64,000 nucleotides of DNA from Lewinellaceae bacterium (GCA_020636435.1 JACJXX010000002.1:3038001-3102000), one strand, 5' to 3'; positions 9,323 through 18,065 are shown, counted from the stretch's first letter. Numbers and translations: made by a program. The notes: a model not told the origin generated them from the sequence alone.

Positions 9323-9440
9323 TTCTTTGGCAAATCTCGCGGCATAAAGCCAGTTGAAAGCCGGAAACACGGCTTTCCACAACTTGTTAGAGGCCGCCTT
9401 TGTTCCGGCTTTCAACTGGCCCGTGAGATTTGTCAAAGAA
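9323..9440. repeat. Long intercistronic inverted repeat
   Basis: The arm gccagttgaaagccggaa (9349-9366) is perfectly complementary to 9403-9420. The outer parts also pair, with ttctttggcaaatctc at about 9323 against a near-identical complement ending near 9439. The total arm is about 40 bp with a loop of about 36 bp. It lies three bases from the CHAT stop codon and just upstream of the preferred MoxR start, so it could be an mRNA processing or attenuation element, or a small palindromic mobile repeat. Confidence 0.75.
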
Positions 9441-9442
9441 GG

Positions 9443-11346
9443 TTATAATTTAAAAACCTCGTCGTAGACTTCCGGGCATTCGAGCAGAATGCAAATCTCT
9501 TCTACGACCTTTTTGATGTATTTCTTTTGCAAAATATCGTTCTTGTGTTGCTGAATCTTTTTGCGGAACAGGCTTTCGGGCATGAAATTCTGGCTTTCGT
9601 CAATGTACCAGGTGTTGAAAACATCCAGGGCCAGCGGCTGAATGACTGGCATGGATACCGCATGGCAAACAGGATTTTGGGCAAGCAGGGCCACTTCCGA
9701 CACACAGCAATGATCCGGCCGGTAACCGGTATGGGCAAAGATCATGAACAGCCGGTTTCCGGGGTCGCCCGGAGGCAGGTGTTCATTCAGCGCCTTCCAA
9801 AGGTTAAGGATCATCTGTTTAAGTTCTGCAAGTTCTACTTCTTCCACCTCGTTGAGGATAACCACCAGGTCCTCCTGCCGCAAGCGCTGGCCGATCTTCC
9901 GGCAGATTTCTTCCCGGTCGGGATTGAATGACATCGTGCCCACCAGATTTTGGTTCAGCAAAACCCAGAGGTATTGTTCATTAAACCCGCTGGGCACCAG
10001 CTTTTTAACATTGATGTGCAGTGGCCGGTTTTGCCCTCCTGGACGCAAGCCGTTGTAAGCCAGTATTTTACGGATCAGCAGCTCATGCCCGGATTGAGGG
10101 GTGCCTTCAATGAGGATGAAGTTCACCTTTTTCTGGTGGTCGTCAAAGTCGAAGGCTTGTTTTTGTTCTACAAAATTTAGCGCATCGAAAGCCGATAACA
10201 GTTGGCCTTTATCTCCGCCTACGCCGAGCAGTTCGATCAGTTTTTTGAAAAACAACTCCCGGAAAATGGTGTCCAGGTCGCTGGCCTTTTTCAGCTGTTC
10301 CAGGGTCATAAACTCGGAAAGGATCACCGGTGGGTTTTGTGCAGCCACCATGCCCTGGCTCTGCAGATACTGCCTGGCGCTGGGCACGTGTCCTGCTCCG
10401 GCGATGATAAAGTGGGGCCGGGCAGGGTTCAGCAGCGGCCGTGCCCAGGCCAGCGGCCCTTCCAGGCTACCTTGCAATTCGGGGGTAGCGAGATAAGCAA
10501 CTACATCGGCCTGCTCGATGGCGTAACGGCGCTTGTCCGGCCCAGGCTCTTCATTCACCTGCCAGATGTCGTACGTCATAAGGTTGCCGATGCCCTGAAG
10601 CGCCACCCTGAGCGCATGGCTGAAATCGCCGGCCTTTTCGGTTTTGTCGCGTACGATGAGAAACTTGCGCAAATCCTGAGAGCGCTCCAGCTGATCCACT
10701 ACGCTTTCCGGCACCAGCCGCCACGCCACCGCCTCATCCTCCTGATAAAACAAATGCCAGGGGTAGCCGCTCCCAAGTTCTATTCCCCGAAATGGAGAAT
10801 CGTCTGCCTCCTTGTTGTGCTCGAAATATTGCTGAGTGAGCTCAAAGGCCTGCTTAATGGTTTTGCTGCCCCCACCAAAAATCTCATAGAATTTCACCGC
10901 AATCTTCTTTGCCGCCACATCCTGCACCCCGCTATCCGTACCGATCACTACCGGCACGCCGGCGTCCACCAACTGCTCAGCGATGGCTTCGGAAAAGCAG
11001 CTGTTGAGAAAAACGAACCTCAGGTTGTTCTGCGCCTGCAGGAAGGCGCGCAGCTTGCCGGCGTGCAGCAGCTTGTCTTTGCCGCCTTCCCGGGTGAGCA
11101 GGCCGGCAGCCTGGGAATGGCCGGTGTAGTGCAGCATGCTGATGCGGTGCGACTGGTTGAGGTCGTTGAATTCTTCGAAGAGTTTCTCAAAAGTGAACTG
11201 GCTCAACTCCTCCGGCTTGCAGAAATTCTGCTGCCGGGCCTTGGCCAGGGCCGTGCGGATGCCTTCCACCTCAGCCTGTATCTGGTCGAGGTAGCCGGCC
11301 GGCGTATTGGCTATGCCGAGGATGAGTATGTCGGGTTGTTGAGCCA
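9443..11346 (-). CDS. CHAT-domain protease with degenerate P-loop (iSTAND-like) C-terminal region
   Basis: Starting at the ATG at 11346 (MAQQPDILILGIAN), the protein has 634 residues. A CHAT domain covers about 1-200 with the catalytic pair His77 (MLHYTGHS) and Cys117 (VFLNSCFS) both present. A middle region of about 200 residues follows. From about 420 there is a segment resembling a STAND NTPase fold in which the P-loop reads EGTPQSGH rather than GxxxxGK[ST]; a strand-acid motif (DLVVILNEVEEVE) follows. I infer an inactive STAND module. The longest frame starts at 11416 but crosses an 8-bp tandem repeat, so I rejected that start. It is the first gene of the five-gene island and the best candidate for an active protease effector. 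Confidence 0.82.
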
Positions 11347-11361
11347 TGGGTATATGGACAA

Positions 11362-11393
11362 AGTGATTGAGTGATTGAGTGATTGAGTGATTG
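11362..11393. repeat. Octamer tandem repeat (gtgattga, four copies)
   Basis: Four exact 8-bp copies lie just upstream of the CHAT gene start, in the likely promoter or leader region of the island. Confidence 0.9.
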
Positions 11394-11416
11394 AATTCCA
11401 GGATAAGGTTAATCAA

Positions 11417-11640
11417 TTCAAGTACAATTATCCTTGTTTTTGCTCACTTTTCTCAGTAGAAGCCTTTAAATTCTCGGAGCGGCTACCAGTCTAGCGCTGG
11501 ACAGTTTTGGCAGTCAATGAGTTGCCGAGGGCTGTCGATCCTTGAACTCCGAACAATTGACCTTCGAACTTCTCCAGCGTTCGACTGAGCGTTCGACCGT
11601 CGGCGTGAGCTTAGTCGAACGCTGAGCTCACGCCGAAGTC
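11417..11640. other. Non-coding spacer with palindromic IS target site
   Basis: No gene is supported. The right part holds a palindrome, cggcgtgagct (11601-11611) and its complement (11625-11635), with a 13-base loop. The surrounding DNA repeats gcgttcgac. The IS110 element is inserted just after the right arm, consistent with the preference of this family for palindromic repeats. The island promoter may lie in the left part, but no clear TAnnTTTG box was found. Confidence 0.6.
11627..11640 (+). repeat. Left 14-bp direct repeat at IS110 boundary
   Basis: The sequence ctcacgccgaagtc is found here and exactly again at 12918-12931 at the other end of the element. It overlaps the right arm of the target palindrome. 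For IS110 elements the left copy would be left target plus core and the right copy would be right donor plus core. Confidence 0.75.
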
Positions 11641-11690
11641 GTAACTTAGCAAAAACGAAAAATGAAGATAAAAAACGATATTTACCAAGA

Positions 11691-11840
11691 GAGCAGCGGG
11701 CGGGTTAGGCCGAGCCGAAGTTGGTGCTTAGACACCGCGTGAGATGTTGAGCCACCCGCCCGTTTGTACCATTGATGCCATACTGGACAGTTATATAGGC
11801 TTCGAGCCCGTTTACGATGATCGTAGTAGCACCAATGTCT
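11691..11840 (+). ncRNA. Candidate bridge RNA of the IS110 element
   Basis: Two consecutive bulged stem-loops can be drawn by hand. The first is closed by a perfect 9-bp stem, 11697-11705 with 11754-11762, and has an inner ggtg/cacc hairpin. The second is closed by 11770-11778 pairing with 11829-11837, with one A-C mismatch, and holds an inner tacga/tcgta hairpin. Two loops in the 5' non-coding end is the layout of IS110 bridge RNAs. Inside the first loop, gccgaagt (11714-11721) repeats the left-target sequence and ttaggccg (11705-11712) repeats the right flank. The matches are short, so the guide assignment is tentative. Confidence 0.55.
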
Positions 11841-11881
11841 TGCTCAAATAAATTTTTTAACTTCGTAAATGTACAAATTTT

Positions 11882-12880
11882 ATGGACACGTTGCCCAAAA
11901 CTTTCATTGGTATAGATGTCAGCAAAGACGACCTGGTGACAGCTTTTCCGCTTGCCCCCGAGCAGTGGGAAGTCGATAAATTCGACAACAATGATGCCGG
12001 GATCGCAGCCCTGCTACAGAAGGTTAAAGAGCTTCCCAAGCCTCATGTCGTGCTCGAAGCCACCGGCAATTACTCCATGAAAGTTGTCTTTGCGCTGTGC
12101 GAAAACCAGGTTCCTGTTTCTGTTTTAAATCCTAAACAGAGCAACGGTTTCATTAAGGGCGTACTGCTATCCACGACCAAAACTGACGCCAAAGATGCCT
12201 GCGCACTGGCGTTGTACGGGCAGTTCAATAAGCCCAAATCCTATCGTATACCAAGCGACAAGATGCTGGAAATCACCCAATTGAGGGTGTATTTGAAGCA
12301 GCTCAAAAAACAGCAGGTAGTTATTTCCAACCAGTTGCACGCCCTCGAGTTCCACGTCAAGCCCCTGCCTTATGTCCAGGAGTCTCTGAGGGAAAGTTTA
12401 GCGTTGTGCAAGCGGCAAATCCAGGATACTGAAAAGGGCCTCCTGAGCATTTCGGAGGATTGTTTTGACCAGGCCTACGCTCTGGCCACCTCCGTAGTTG
12501 GCGTCGGCCCGGCCATCGCCCAGAGCCTGTTGGTGGCTACCAACGGCTTCCGGGAATTTGACAACCCCAAGCAGCTGGCCAAGTTTGTCGGCGTGTGTTC
12601 CACCCAGTGCGAGTCCGGCTCCAGCATTAAAAAACGAGGCAGCATTTCCAAGACGGGAGACCCCAATTTGAGGGCCTTGCTCTACATGGGCGCCCGGTCA
12701 GCCAAGCGCTTCAACCAGCCCTGCAAACTGCTGTATGAGCGCCTCAGAAGCAAAGGGAAATGCCACAAAGTGGCCATGCTAGCAGTGTGCAATAAGATGC
12801 TCCGGCAGATGTTTGCGGTGGTCAAATCAGGGGTGAAATTCGATAATGAGTACCATCTTAAAAATGAAAAAGCGGCGTAA
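11882..12880 (+). CDS. IS110-family transposase (DEDD recombinase)
   Basis: The protein has 332 residues. The N-terminal RuvC-like DEDD domain shows Asp12 (GIDVSKD), Glu59 (VLEATGNY), and Asp102 and Asp105 (TDAKDACALA), spaced as in characterised members. A coiled-coil-like linker follows at about 125-185. The C-terminal transposase_20 domain contains ESGSSIKKRGSISKTG, where Ser245 is the likely nucleophile. No stop or frameshift interrupts it, so it looks functional. Enzymes of this family use a structured bridge RNA from the element end to pair donor and target DNA, and a candidate lies directly upstream. The ATG is 41 bp after the end of the predicted RNA. Confidence 0.95.
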   Translation: MDTLPKTFIGIDVSKDDLVTAFPLAPEQWEVDKFDNNDAGIAALLQKVKELPKPHVVLEATGNYSMKVVFALCENQVPVSVLNPKQSNGFIKGVLLSTTKTDAKDACALALYGQFNKPKSYRIPSDKMLEITQLRVYLKQLKKQQVVISNQLHALEFHVKPLPYVQESLRESLALCKRQIQDTEKGLLSISEDCFDQAYALATSVVGVGPAIAQSLLVATNGFREFDNPKQLAKFVGVCSTQCESGSSIKKRGSISKTGDPNLRALLYMGARSAKRFNQPCKLLYERLRSKGKCHKVAMLAVCNKMLRQMFAVVKSGVKFDNEYHLKNEKAA

Positions 12881-12917
12881 ATTTTTGCCTTTTTTCTTGC
12901 TTTTTAACACAGTTCAT

Positions 12918-12931
12918 CTCACGCCGAAGTC
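12918..12931 (+). repeat. Right 14-bp direct repeat at IS110 boundary
   Basis: This is an exact copy of the 14-mer at 11627-11640. Beyond it, 12932-13145 is a non-coding remainder with a degenerate aatcctgtttatcctgtcc motif and no supported gene. Confidence 0.75.
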
Positions 12932-13145
12932 CTTAGGCCGGTAGCCCTCGGGGCAAATCCTGTTTATCCTGTCCACTCTTCCACCTCTATCCAATGCTTA
13001 ACGCCCGGTCAAATTTTGCCTTTTTTTAGATTAATATACTGCATGATGCAGGGAAAGATTCAAAAAATTGCGTAATTCTGCCCCGCGCCCAAAGCCGCCT
13101 GGACATACCTCCAGGTTTGGAGCAGAGGGCAAGTTTTGGAATGCC

Positions 13146-13676
13146 ATGAAAGACATACTAGACCTTCCGGATTCCGAGCCCTCTGTCGAAGAGGCGAGCC
13201 TGGCGGAGTTCATCGGCCCGGAAAACGAATATTATCTGGATCAATGGAGCCGCATGCAGGAAGAGCGTACGCTGAGCTTCCACCTCTGGGCGCTGGCGCT
13301 GGGCCCTTTCTGGCTGTTGTACCGCCAGTTGTTTCGGGAGACGGCGCTCTACGTAGCCTTTTTTTTAGGGCTGGGGCTGCTCCGGTGGTCGGGCATTGGA
13401 TTCTGGCTGTACGAAAATGTGTTTTTGCTGGCGCGGGTGGGCATCCTGCACCTGATCCTGGGGTTGTCTGCCAACCGTTTATACCTGCAGTCCTGCAAGC
13501 GCCAGGTGGAAAAAATATTGAGCACAACCGAAGGAGAAGAACAAAAGGAGGCGCTCCGGCGCAAGGGAGGGGTATCCATCCTGCCGCCCATCGTGTTTTT
13601 GTTGCTTTCGCTCATCTGGCTGATCAGCAATTACTATCAGGGGTACTACGGGATTAATACTAATTTTATATTTTAA
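13146..13676 (+). CDS. DUF2628-like membrane protein
   Basis: Beginning at MKDILDLPDSEP, the protein has 176 residues. A soluble N-terminus is followed by the DUF2628-type motif LALGPFWLLYRQLFRETALY and hydrophobic segments at about 55-75, 80-100 and 145-165. The longest frame starts 78 bp earlier, but its first 26 residues are Pro/Arg-rich and unlikely to be translated. The function is unknown; members are small inner-membrane proteins. It converges on yebC with six bases between the stop codons. Confidence 0.7.
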   Translation: MKDILDLPDSEPSVEEASLAEFIGPENEYYLDQWSRMQEERTLSFHLWALALGPFWLLYRQLFRETALYVAFFLGLGLLRWSGIGFWLYENVFLLARVGILHLILGLSANRLYLQSCKRQVEKILSTTEGEEQKEALRRKGGVSILPPIVFLLLSLIWLISNYYQGYYGINTNFIF

Positions 13677-13682
13677 AAAAAC

Positions 13683-14399
13683 TCACGACTCCATATCCAT
13701 GTTGTGGAAGACGTTGACCACATCTTCGTCATCTTCCATTTTTTCTATCAGTTTGATCACTTCTTCCACTTCCTCGTCGGAGAGTTCCTTGGTATGGCCC
13801 GGCAGGCGAACCAGTTCCGACTCTTTTACCTCCAGGCTGAGTTCTTCCAGGGCTTTTTGCAGGCTTCCAAAGTCTTCAAAAGCACACTGCAGCACCAGCA
13901 TGCCGTCTTCCTGGCCGAGTTCTTCCAGGCCGTGGTCGATCAGTTCGAGTTCCAGCTCCTCCTGGTCCTGGCCGGCAGCTTCGATTTTAAAGATGGCCTT
14001 GCGGGTGAACATATAATCTACCGAACCGGAGGTGCTCAGGTTGCCGCCGTATTTGGAAAAGATGTGGCGCACATTGGCCACCGTCCGGGTGGGGTTGTTG
14101 GTTGCCGTTTCCACCACCAGGGCGATGCCGTGGGGGGCATAGCCTTCGTAGACGATCTCCTGATAGTCCTCAGCGTCTTTCGAGACTGCCTTTTTAATGG
14201 CGTTCTCGACGTTGGCCTTGGGCATATTGGCCACTTTGGCGTTCTGTATGGCCAGGCGCAGGCGGGGGTTGTAATCCGGCTCCGGCCCGCCTTCCTTGAC
14301 GGCAATGGAAATTTCCCGCCCTATGCGGGTAAAGGCCTTGGCCATGCTGGCCCAACGTTTCATCTTCCTTGCTTTCCTGTATTCAAAAGCACGTCCCAT
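13683..14399 (-). CDS. yebC: YebC/PmpR (TACO1) family protein
   Basis: The protein has 238 residues, a typical length. The opening MGRAFEYRKARKMKRWASMAKAF is the family pattern, with the variant found in Bacteroidota in place of AGHSKW. It continues with NPRLRLAIQNAKVANMPKANVENAIKKA and the middle and C-terminal domains (RHIFSKYGGNL). Members were annotated as transcriptional regulators, while more recent work links them to relief of ribosome stalling. The sequence does not decide between the two. No operon partner is evident. Confidence 0.93.
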   Translation of the reverse strand: MGRAFEYRKARKMKRWASMAKAFTRIGREISIAVKEGGPEPDYNPRLRLAIQNAKVANMPKANVENAIKKAVSKDAEDYQEIVYEGYAPHGIALVVETATNNPTRTVANVRHIFSKYGGNLSTSGSVDYMFTRKAIFKIEAAGQDQEELELELIDHGLEELGQEDGMLVLQCAFEDFGSLQKALEELSLEVKESELVRLPGHTKELSDEEVEEVIKLIEKMEDDEDVVNVFHNMDMES

Positions 14400-14506
14400 A
14401 TCTTATCTGTTTTTAAAACGCTGCAAAATTAGCTTTTCCGGGCATTGTTTGCACGGAAATGAATGGTTTTTTTTCCGGGCCGGGCAGATGGGCTGAAGGG
14501 GGTATT

Positions 14507-14586
14507 GGTTCATTGGTTCATTGGTTCATTGGTTCATTGGTTCATTGGTTTATTGGTTCATTGGTTTATTGGTTCATTGGTTCATT
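14507..14586. repeat. Octamer tandem repeat (ggttcatt, ten units)
   Basis: Ten 8-bp units, most of them exact and a few with ggtttatt, lie between yebC and the stop of the metallopeptidase gene. Confidence 0.95.
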
Positions 14587-14605
14587 GTTGAGGGTTTCTC
14601 CCTAT

Positions 14606-16162
14606 TTACAGCTTCACCAGAGGCAGGGGCGGCTCCTCCCCTACTTTCAGCCAGTAGGTTCCTGCCGGCAGGTTGTGGAGGGATATTTTTTCGGCGGGAG
14701 ATCGCAGGACGCCCCGGTGGCGCACCAGCCCCAGCAAATCGACAATGGCAAAAGGCATCGGTTCGGAAAAGCCTGCATAGGCAATGGTCAGGGTTTGCCT
14801 CACCGGGTTAGGGGAAAAGCCGATATTTTCCGATTTCCCGCCGTCGAAGTAAGCAACTTCTATTTTGGAAAGATTGCTGGCCCCGTCAAAATCGAGTTGC
14901 TGAAGGCGGTAATAGTTCAGCCCGGCGTAGGGCCAGCGGTCCTGGTATTCGTAGGCGGACCCCATCCCTTTGCCGGCAACGAAGCCCAGGGTTTCCCAGG
15001 AGATGCCGCCCCTGGAGCGCTGCACTTCAAAGCCGGCGTTGCCCTGCTCCGCGCCGGTTTCCCAATGAAGCACGATAGCCTCCTTTGCTTCCCGTGCTTC
15101 AAAAGATACCCAGGTTACCGGCAGGGCGGAAAAATCGATAGCCCACCCCAGGTCTTCCAGCAGGTTGAGCGCCAGGCCCGGGTCGTGAATGGCCTGTCCG
15201 TAGGAGAGCTGTGGTTTCATCAGCTCGTTGCCGAAAGTGCTGAGGTCGAAATGGCTGTAGGTGGAACCGGGTTTGTAGCTGGAGGGTGTATACAACCGGG
15301 CCGGGGCGCCGCCGTTTCCGGACAGCACTGAGGAGCTGGCTAAAAACAACTGCCCACTCGTTCCTGTCCCCGAAGTAAGCAGCCCGGCTACCATAGTGGA
15401 GGGGTTCCTGATCGAGGCCAGAGCGGCGCCGGAACCGTTTTCCACCTGGCGGGTATAAATGTCGGCATACCAGTCTCCTCCAGATTGAGCGCCGTAACAA
15501 CCTTCCCCGGGAAGCCCTTCGCATTCATCGGGGCCTGTACCGTTATCTATGCTTTCAAAACCGGCAAAGCCCATACCGTGGCCCAGTTCGTGCAGAGCGA
15601 CGGTGACGAAATCGACCTTGTTCGCCGGCACGGCGCCGTCCGTGCCATAGTACCAATCGCTGCGTTCGGAATTGAAAATGGCCTGAATCTCGGTGCTGTA
15701 ACGGTCAGGTTGGTTCAAAAGAACCTCGGTCAAAGCCGCCGGATACCAGCTAGTTGTCATGGTCAACGTGTTGGTCAAAAGAGCATAACTGGCTGCTCCG
15801 GCTGCCCCGAGCACTCCAGCTTCCATGCCAGTCGCCCAACAGGCGTCAATGGCAATGGTAGAAGTAGTATTGATCAGGCTGCCCCAGATATTGGCGGCAT
15901 GGGACATGGCTGCCTGGGCGCTGGGCGGCCAGGCGGCGCAGGTATTGCCAAACAACGTCTGGCCGGCCGGCAGAAAGTTGACATTGACGGTGGCCATGGG
16001 CCGGGCTGCCGGGTTCACCAGGGGTGGAATGTAGAGGTAGCCTTCGAAGGGAGCGGGCGGCAACCGGCAAGCCGGCGCCGAAGGAACGCGCTCGTCCAGT
16101 TGAGCCTCCAGAGAAACGGAAAGGGCGATAAGCCCCGAAAAGAGTAAAATAATCGGTTTCAT
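14606..16162 (-). CDS. Secreted zincin metallopeptidase with T9SS sorting domain
   Basis: Starting at MKPIILLFSGLIALSVSLEAQ, which is a signal peptide, the protein has 518 residues. The longest frame adds 61 non-family residues and was rejected. The zinc site HELGHGMGF places His191, Glu192 and His195 in a metzincin-like HExxHxxGF motif. The C-terminal 80 residues (FSPNPVRQTLTIAY... LHNLPAGTYWLKV) form a T9SS type A sorting domain, so the enzyme should be exported across the outer membrane and anchored or released. The substrate is unknown. Cys residues near the catalytic domain may form disulfides. Confidence 0.85.
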   Translation of the reverse strand: MKPIILLFSGLIALSVSLEAQLDERVPSAPACRLPPAPFEGYLYIPPLVNPAARPMATVNVNFLPAGQTLFGNTCAAWPPSAQAAMSHAANIWGSLINTTSTIAIDACWATGMEAGVLGAAGAASYALLTNTLTMTTSWYPAALTEVLLNQPDRYSTEIQAIFNSERSDWYYGTDGAVPANKVDFVTVALHELGHGMGFAGFESIDNGTGPDECEGLPGEGCYGAQSGGDWYADIYTRQVENGSGAALASIRNPSTMVAGLLTSGTGTSGQLFLASSSVLSGNGGAPARLYTPSSYKPGSTYSHFDLSTFGNELMKPQLSYGQAIHDPGLALNLLEDLGWAIDFSALPVTWVSFEAREAKEAIVLHWETGAEQGNAGFEVQRSRGGISWETLGFVAGKGMGSAYEYQDRWPYAGLNYYRLQQLDFDGASNLSKIEVAYFDGGKSENIGFSPNPVRQTLTIAYAGFSEPMPFAIVDLLGLVRHRGVLRSPAEKISLHNLPAGTYWLKVGEEPPLPLVKL

Positions 16163-16365
16163 AGGCAAATCGGTTTTCTTGGCGTAAGACAGCACTGTGA
16201 TTTGGGAAAAACAACCTGTGGATTGCCAGCCGTACGGATCGGCAGGCACCATTGTATTTGACTTAATTGTATGGGTTATAATTTTATGCAAACGGCGGCA
16301 GTGGGGCAATTGTTGGGAAAGGATGCAAAAAATTGCCTCTGCCATTGTATTTTAGCCGAAAAACA

Positions 16366-16977
16366 ATGGAGTACCTTGTTATAGACCTGGAAATGTCGGG
16401 AGATGACCCTTCTTATCACGATGTCATTGAGATCGGCGCCGTGCTTTATACCGAAGAATGGAAAGAAATGGGGCGCTACCAGTCCTATATATACCCGGAG
16501 AATGAGGAGGCTTTTTCGAAGCCTTCCGCCGAGGTTCACGGGCTGACCCTGCAGGAACTGCAGGACGCGCCGGTACTCGATGACGTACTGCCTGCGTTTG
16601 AAGAGTGGATACTCAGCTTGCGCAACCTCAAACCAGACCCGTTCGACAATACCCGCCTGCTCAAACATACGATGATCGCCGGGCTGGGCATTGTCAACGA
16701 TTTTGCCTTCCTGCGGGCATCCTACGGCATCATCAACCGGCGCTGGCCGTTCAGCTACCGCATGCTGGATATGCAGTCGCTGACCCACGTCCTCTTCCCC
16801 ATATTCCGGGAAGCCGGCCTGAACGTACCCACCCGCCAGAGCCTGACGGCCATCGCCGGCCATTTTGGCCTGGAACGGGAAACCGAGGACCACAGCGCCC
16901 TGGAAGACGCTGTGCTCACCGGGCGATGCTTTAAGGAGTTGATGGGGATGGTGGGGAGGTTGAAGTATGATTTTTGA
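16366..16977 (+). CDS. DEDD-family 3'-5' exonuclease (RNase T/oligoribonuclease-like)
   Basis: The ATG at 16366 opens MEYLVIDLEMSG, which holds the Exo I acids Asp7 and Glu9. Exo II lies in GLGIVNDFAFLR, and Exo III is EDHSALEDA with a His/Asp pair of DEDDh type. The protein has 203 residues, in the range for stand-alone proofreading or RNA-trimming exonucleases. The frame continues 33 bp upstream, but the extra residues are not part of the fold. It lies alone between a divergent peptidase gene and the second two-component kinase. Confidence 0.85.
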   Translation: MEYLVIDLEMSGDDPSYHDVIEIGAVLYTEEWKEMGRYQSYIYPENEEAFSKPSAEVHGLTLQELQDAPVLDDVLPAFEEWILSLRNLKPDPFDNTRLLKHTMIAGLGIVNDFAFLRASYGIINRRWPFSYRMLDMQSLTHVLFPIFREAGLNVPTRQSLTAIAGHFGLERETEDHSALEDAVLTGRCFKELMGMVGRLKYDF

Positions 16978-17063
16978 TTTTTGATTTTTGATGTGGAACC
17001 GATCGCCGCAAATCGATCGTCGCAAATCCCAAATCAAAAATCAAACTTTTGTAGCTTGCACCA

Positions 17064-18065
17064 ATGGAGCGCACCGCCTTACTCGAATCCATCATCGAAT
17101 CAGTGCCCTACGGCATTGTTGTTGTCGAAAGGGATGGAAAGCTTTTACTGGCCAACCGCCTGGGCCGCAGTTACCTGAAGCTGCCGGAAGGAGAAGGCTT
17201 TTCAATGCCCGAATACCTGAAGGCCATACCCGCCCTGCCGGGACAGATGTCATTCCCCATTCGGGAATCGGCTGCCAGTTTCGACCTGCTGGCGGTCAAA
17301 GCAGGCAACATCTACCTAACCATTCGGGGCCGGGCAGTGCCGCAGGGGCTGGCGCTGAGCATCATCGACGTCACCCGCGCAAAAAAAGCCGAGCAACACA
17401 TGCTCGACGCCATCCTGGAAGCAACCGAGGCGCAGCGGCGCAAACTCTCCAAGGAAATCCACGACGGGATCGGGCCGTTGATCTCGACCATCAAGCTCAA
17501 CCTCGACGCGCTGCAGTTGGAAATAAAAGGAGAAAATGCCCGTGCCTTGCAGATGATAGAATCCATGAGCGAACTGCTGAAAACCATGTCCAATGACATC
17601 CGCAGCATTTCCCACAACCTGATGCCCAACGTGCTGGTCGATTTCGGGCTCGTGGCTGCCCTGGACAACCTCTGCCAACGGGTGAACAGCAGCGGCAAGG
17701 TGCAGGCCAACTTCTATCATTCCGATATCCGGGAGCGGATCGGCCGAAAGATGGCGCTGGGCCTGTACCGCATCAGCCAGGAGTTGATCAACAACGCCGT
17801 CAAGTACGCCGGAGCAAGCACCATCAATGTACAGCTGATCCGGCACTCCAACTCCATCGTGCTCATGGTGGAAGACGACGGCGTGGGTTTTTCCCCTCAC
17901 CAGCCCCACCAAAGCCCCGCCATGGACAAAGGCATAGGGCTCAAGAATATTCAAACCAGGGTGCGGTCGCTGGGTGGTTCTTTTATCCTCGAATCACAGC
18001 CGGGCCAGGGGGTGCTGGCTACGATTGAGGTGCCGATGAGCGGGCAGGGGGGGGTGGATGGTTAG
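17064..18065 (+). CDS. Sensor histidine kinase with PAS-like N-terminus, NarL/DegS type
   Basis: The protein has 333 residues with no membrane segment, so it is probably cytoplasmic. Residues 5-110 look like a PAS fold (ESVPYGIVVVERDGKLLLANRL... SIIDVTRAKKAE). HisKA_3 follows with the phospho-acceptor His133 (KLSKEIHDGIG). HATPase_c has ELINNAVKYA as N box and VEDDGVGFS as G1. The likely partner is the LuxR-type regulator at 18211-18855 on the same strand, separated by a tandem repeat. A heptamer repeat (gattttt) precedes the gene at about 16970-16992. Confidence 0.9.
   Translation: MERTALLESIIESVPYGIVVVERDGKLLLANRLGRSYLKLPEGEGFSMPEYLKAIPALPGQMSFPIRESAASFDLLAVKAGNIYLTIRGRAVPQGLALSIIDVTRAKKAEQHMLDAILEATEAQRRKLSKEIHDGIGPLISTIKLNLDALQLEIKGENARALQMIESMSELLKTMSNDIRSISHNLMPNVLVDFGLVAALDNLCQRVNSSGKVQANFYHSDIRERIGRKMALGLYRISQELINNAVKYAGASTINVQLIRHSNSIVLMVEDDGVGFSPHQPHQSPAMDKGIGLKNIQTRVRSLGGSFILESQPGQGVLATIEVPMSGQGGVDG

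Larger units (their letters stand above)
11641..12931 (+). mobile_element. IS110-family insertion sequence, apparently complete
   Basis: The element of about 1291 bp has one transposase gene, a 241-bp 5' non-coding end with strong RNA structure, and a 14-bp direct repeat marking both sides. No terminal inverted repeats or conventional target duplication are seen, as usual for this family. The long non-coding end lies upstream of the transposase, which is the arrangement of the IS110 group rather than the IS1111 group. Removing the element rejoins the target palindrome to cttaggccgg. It separates the conflict island from the DUF2628 gene. Confidence 0.75.

Noticed and set aside
9311..9436. N-terminal 42 codons of the longest MoxR frame
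   Set aside because: The segment is almost entirely a long inverted repeat, which fits an intercistronic hairpin better than coding sequence.
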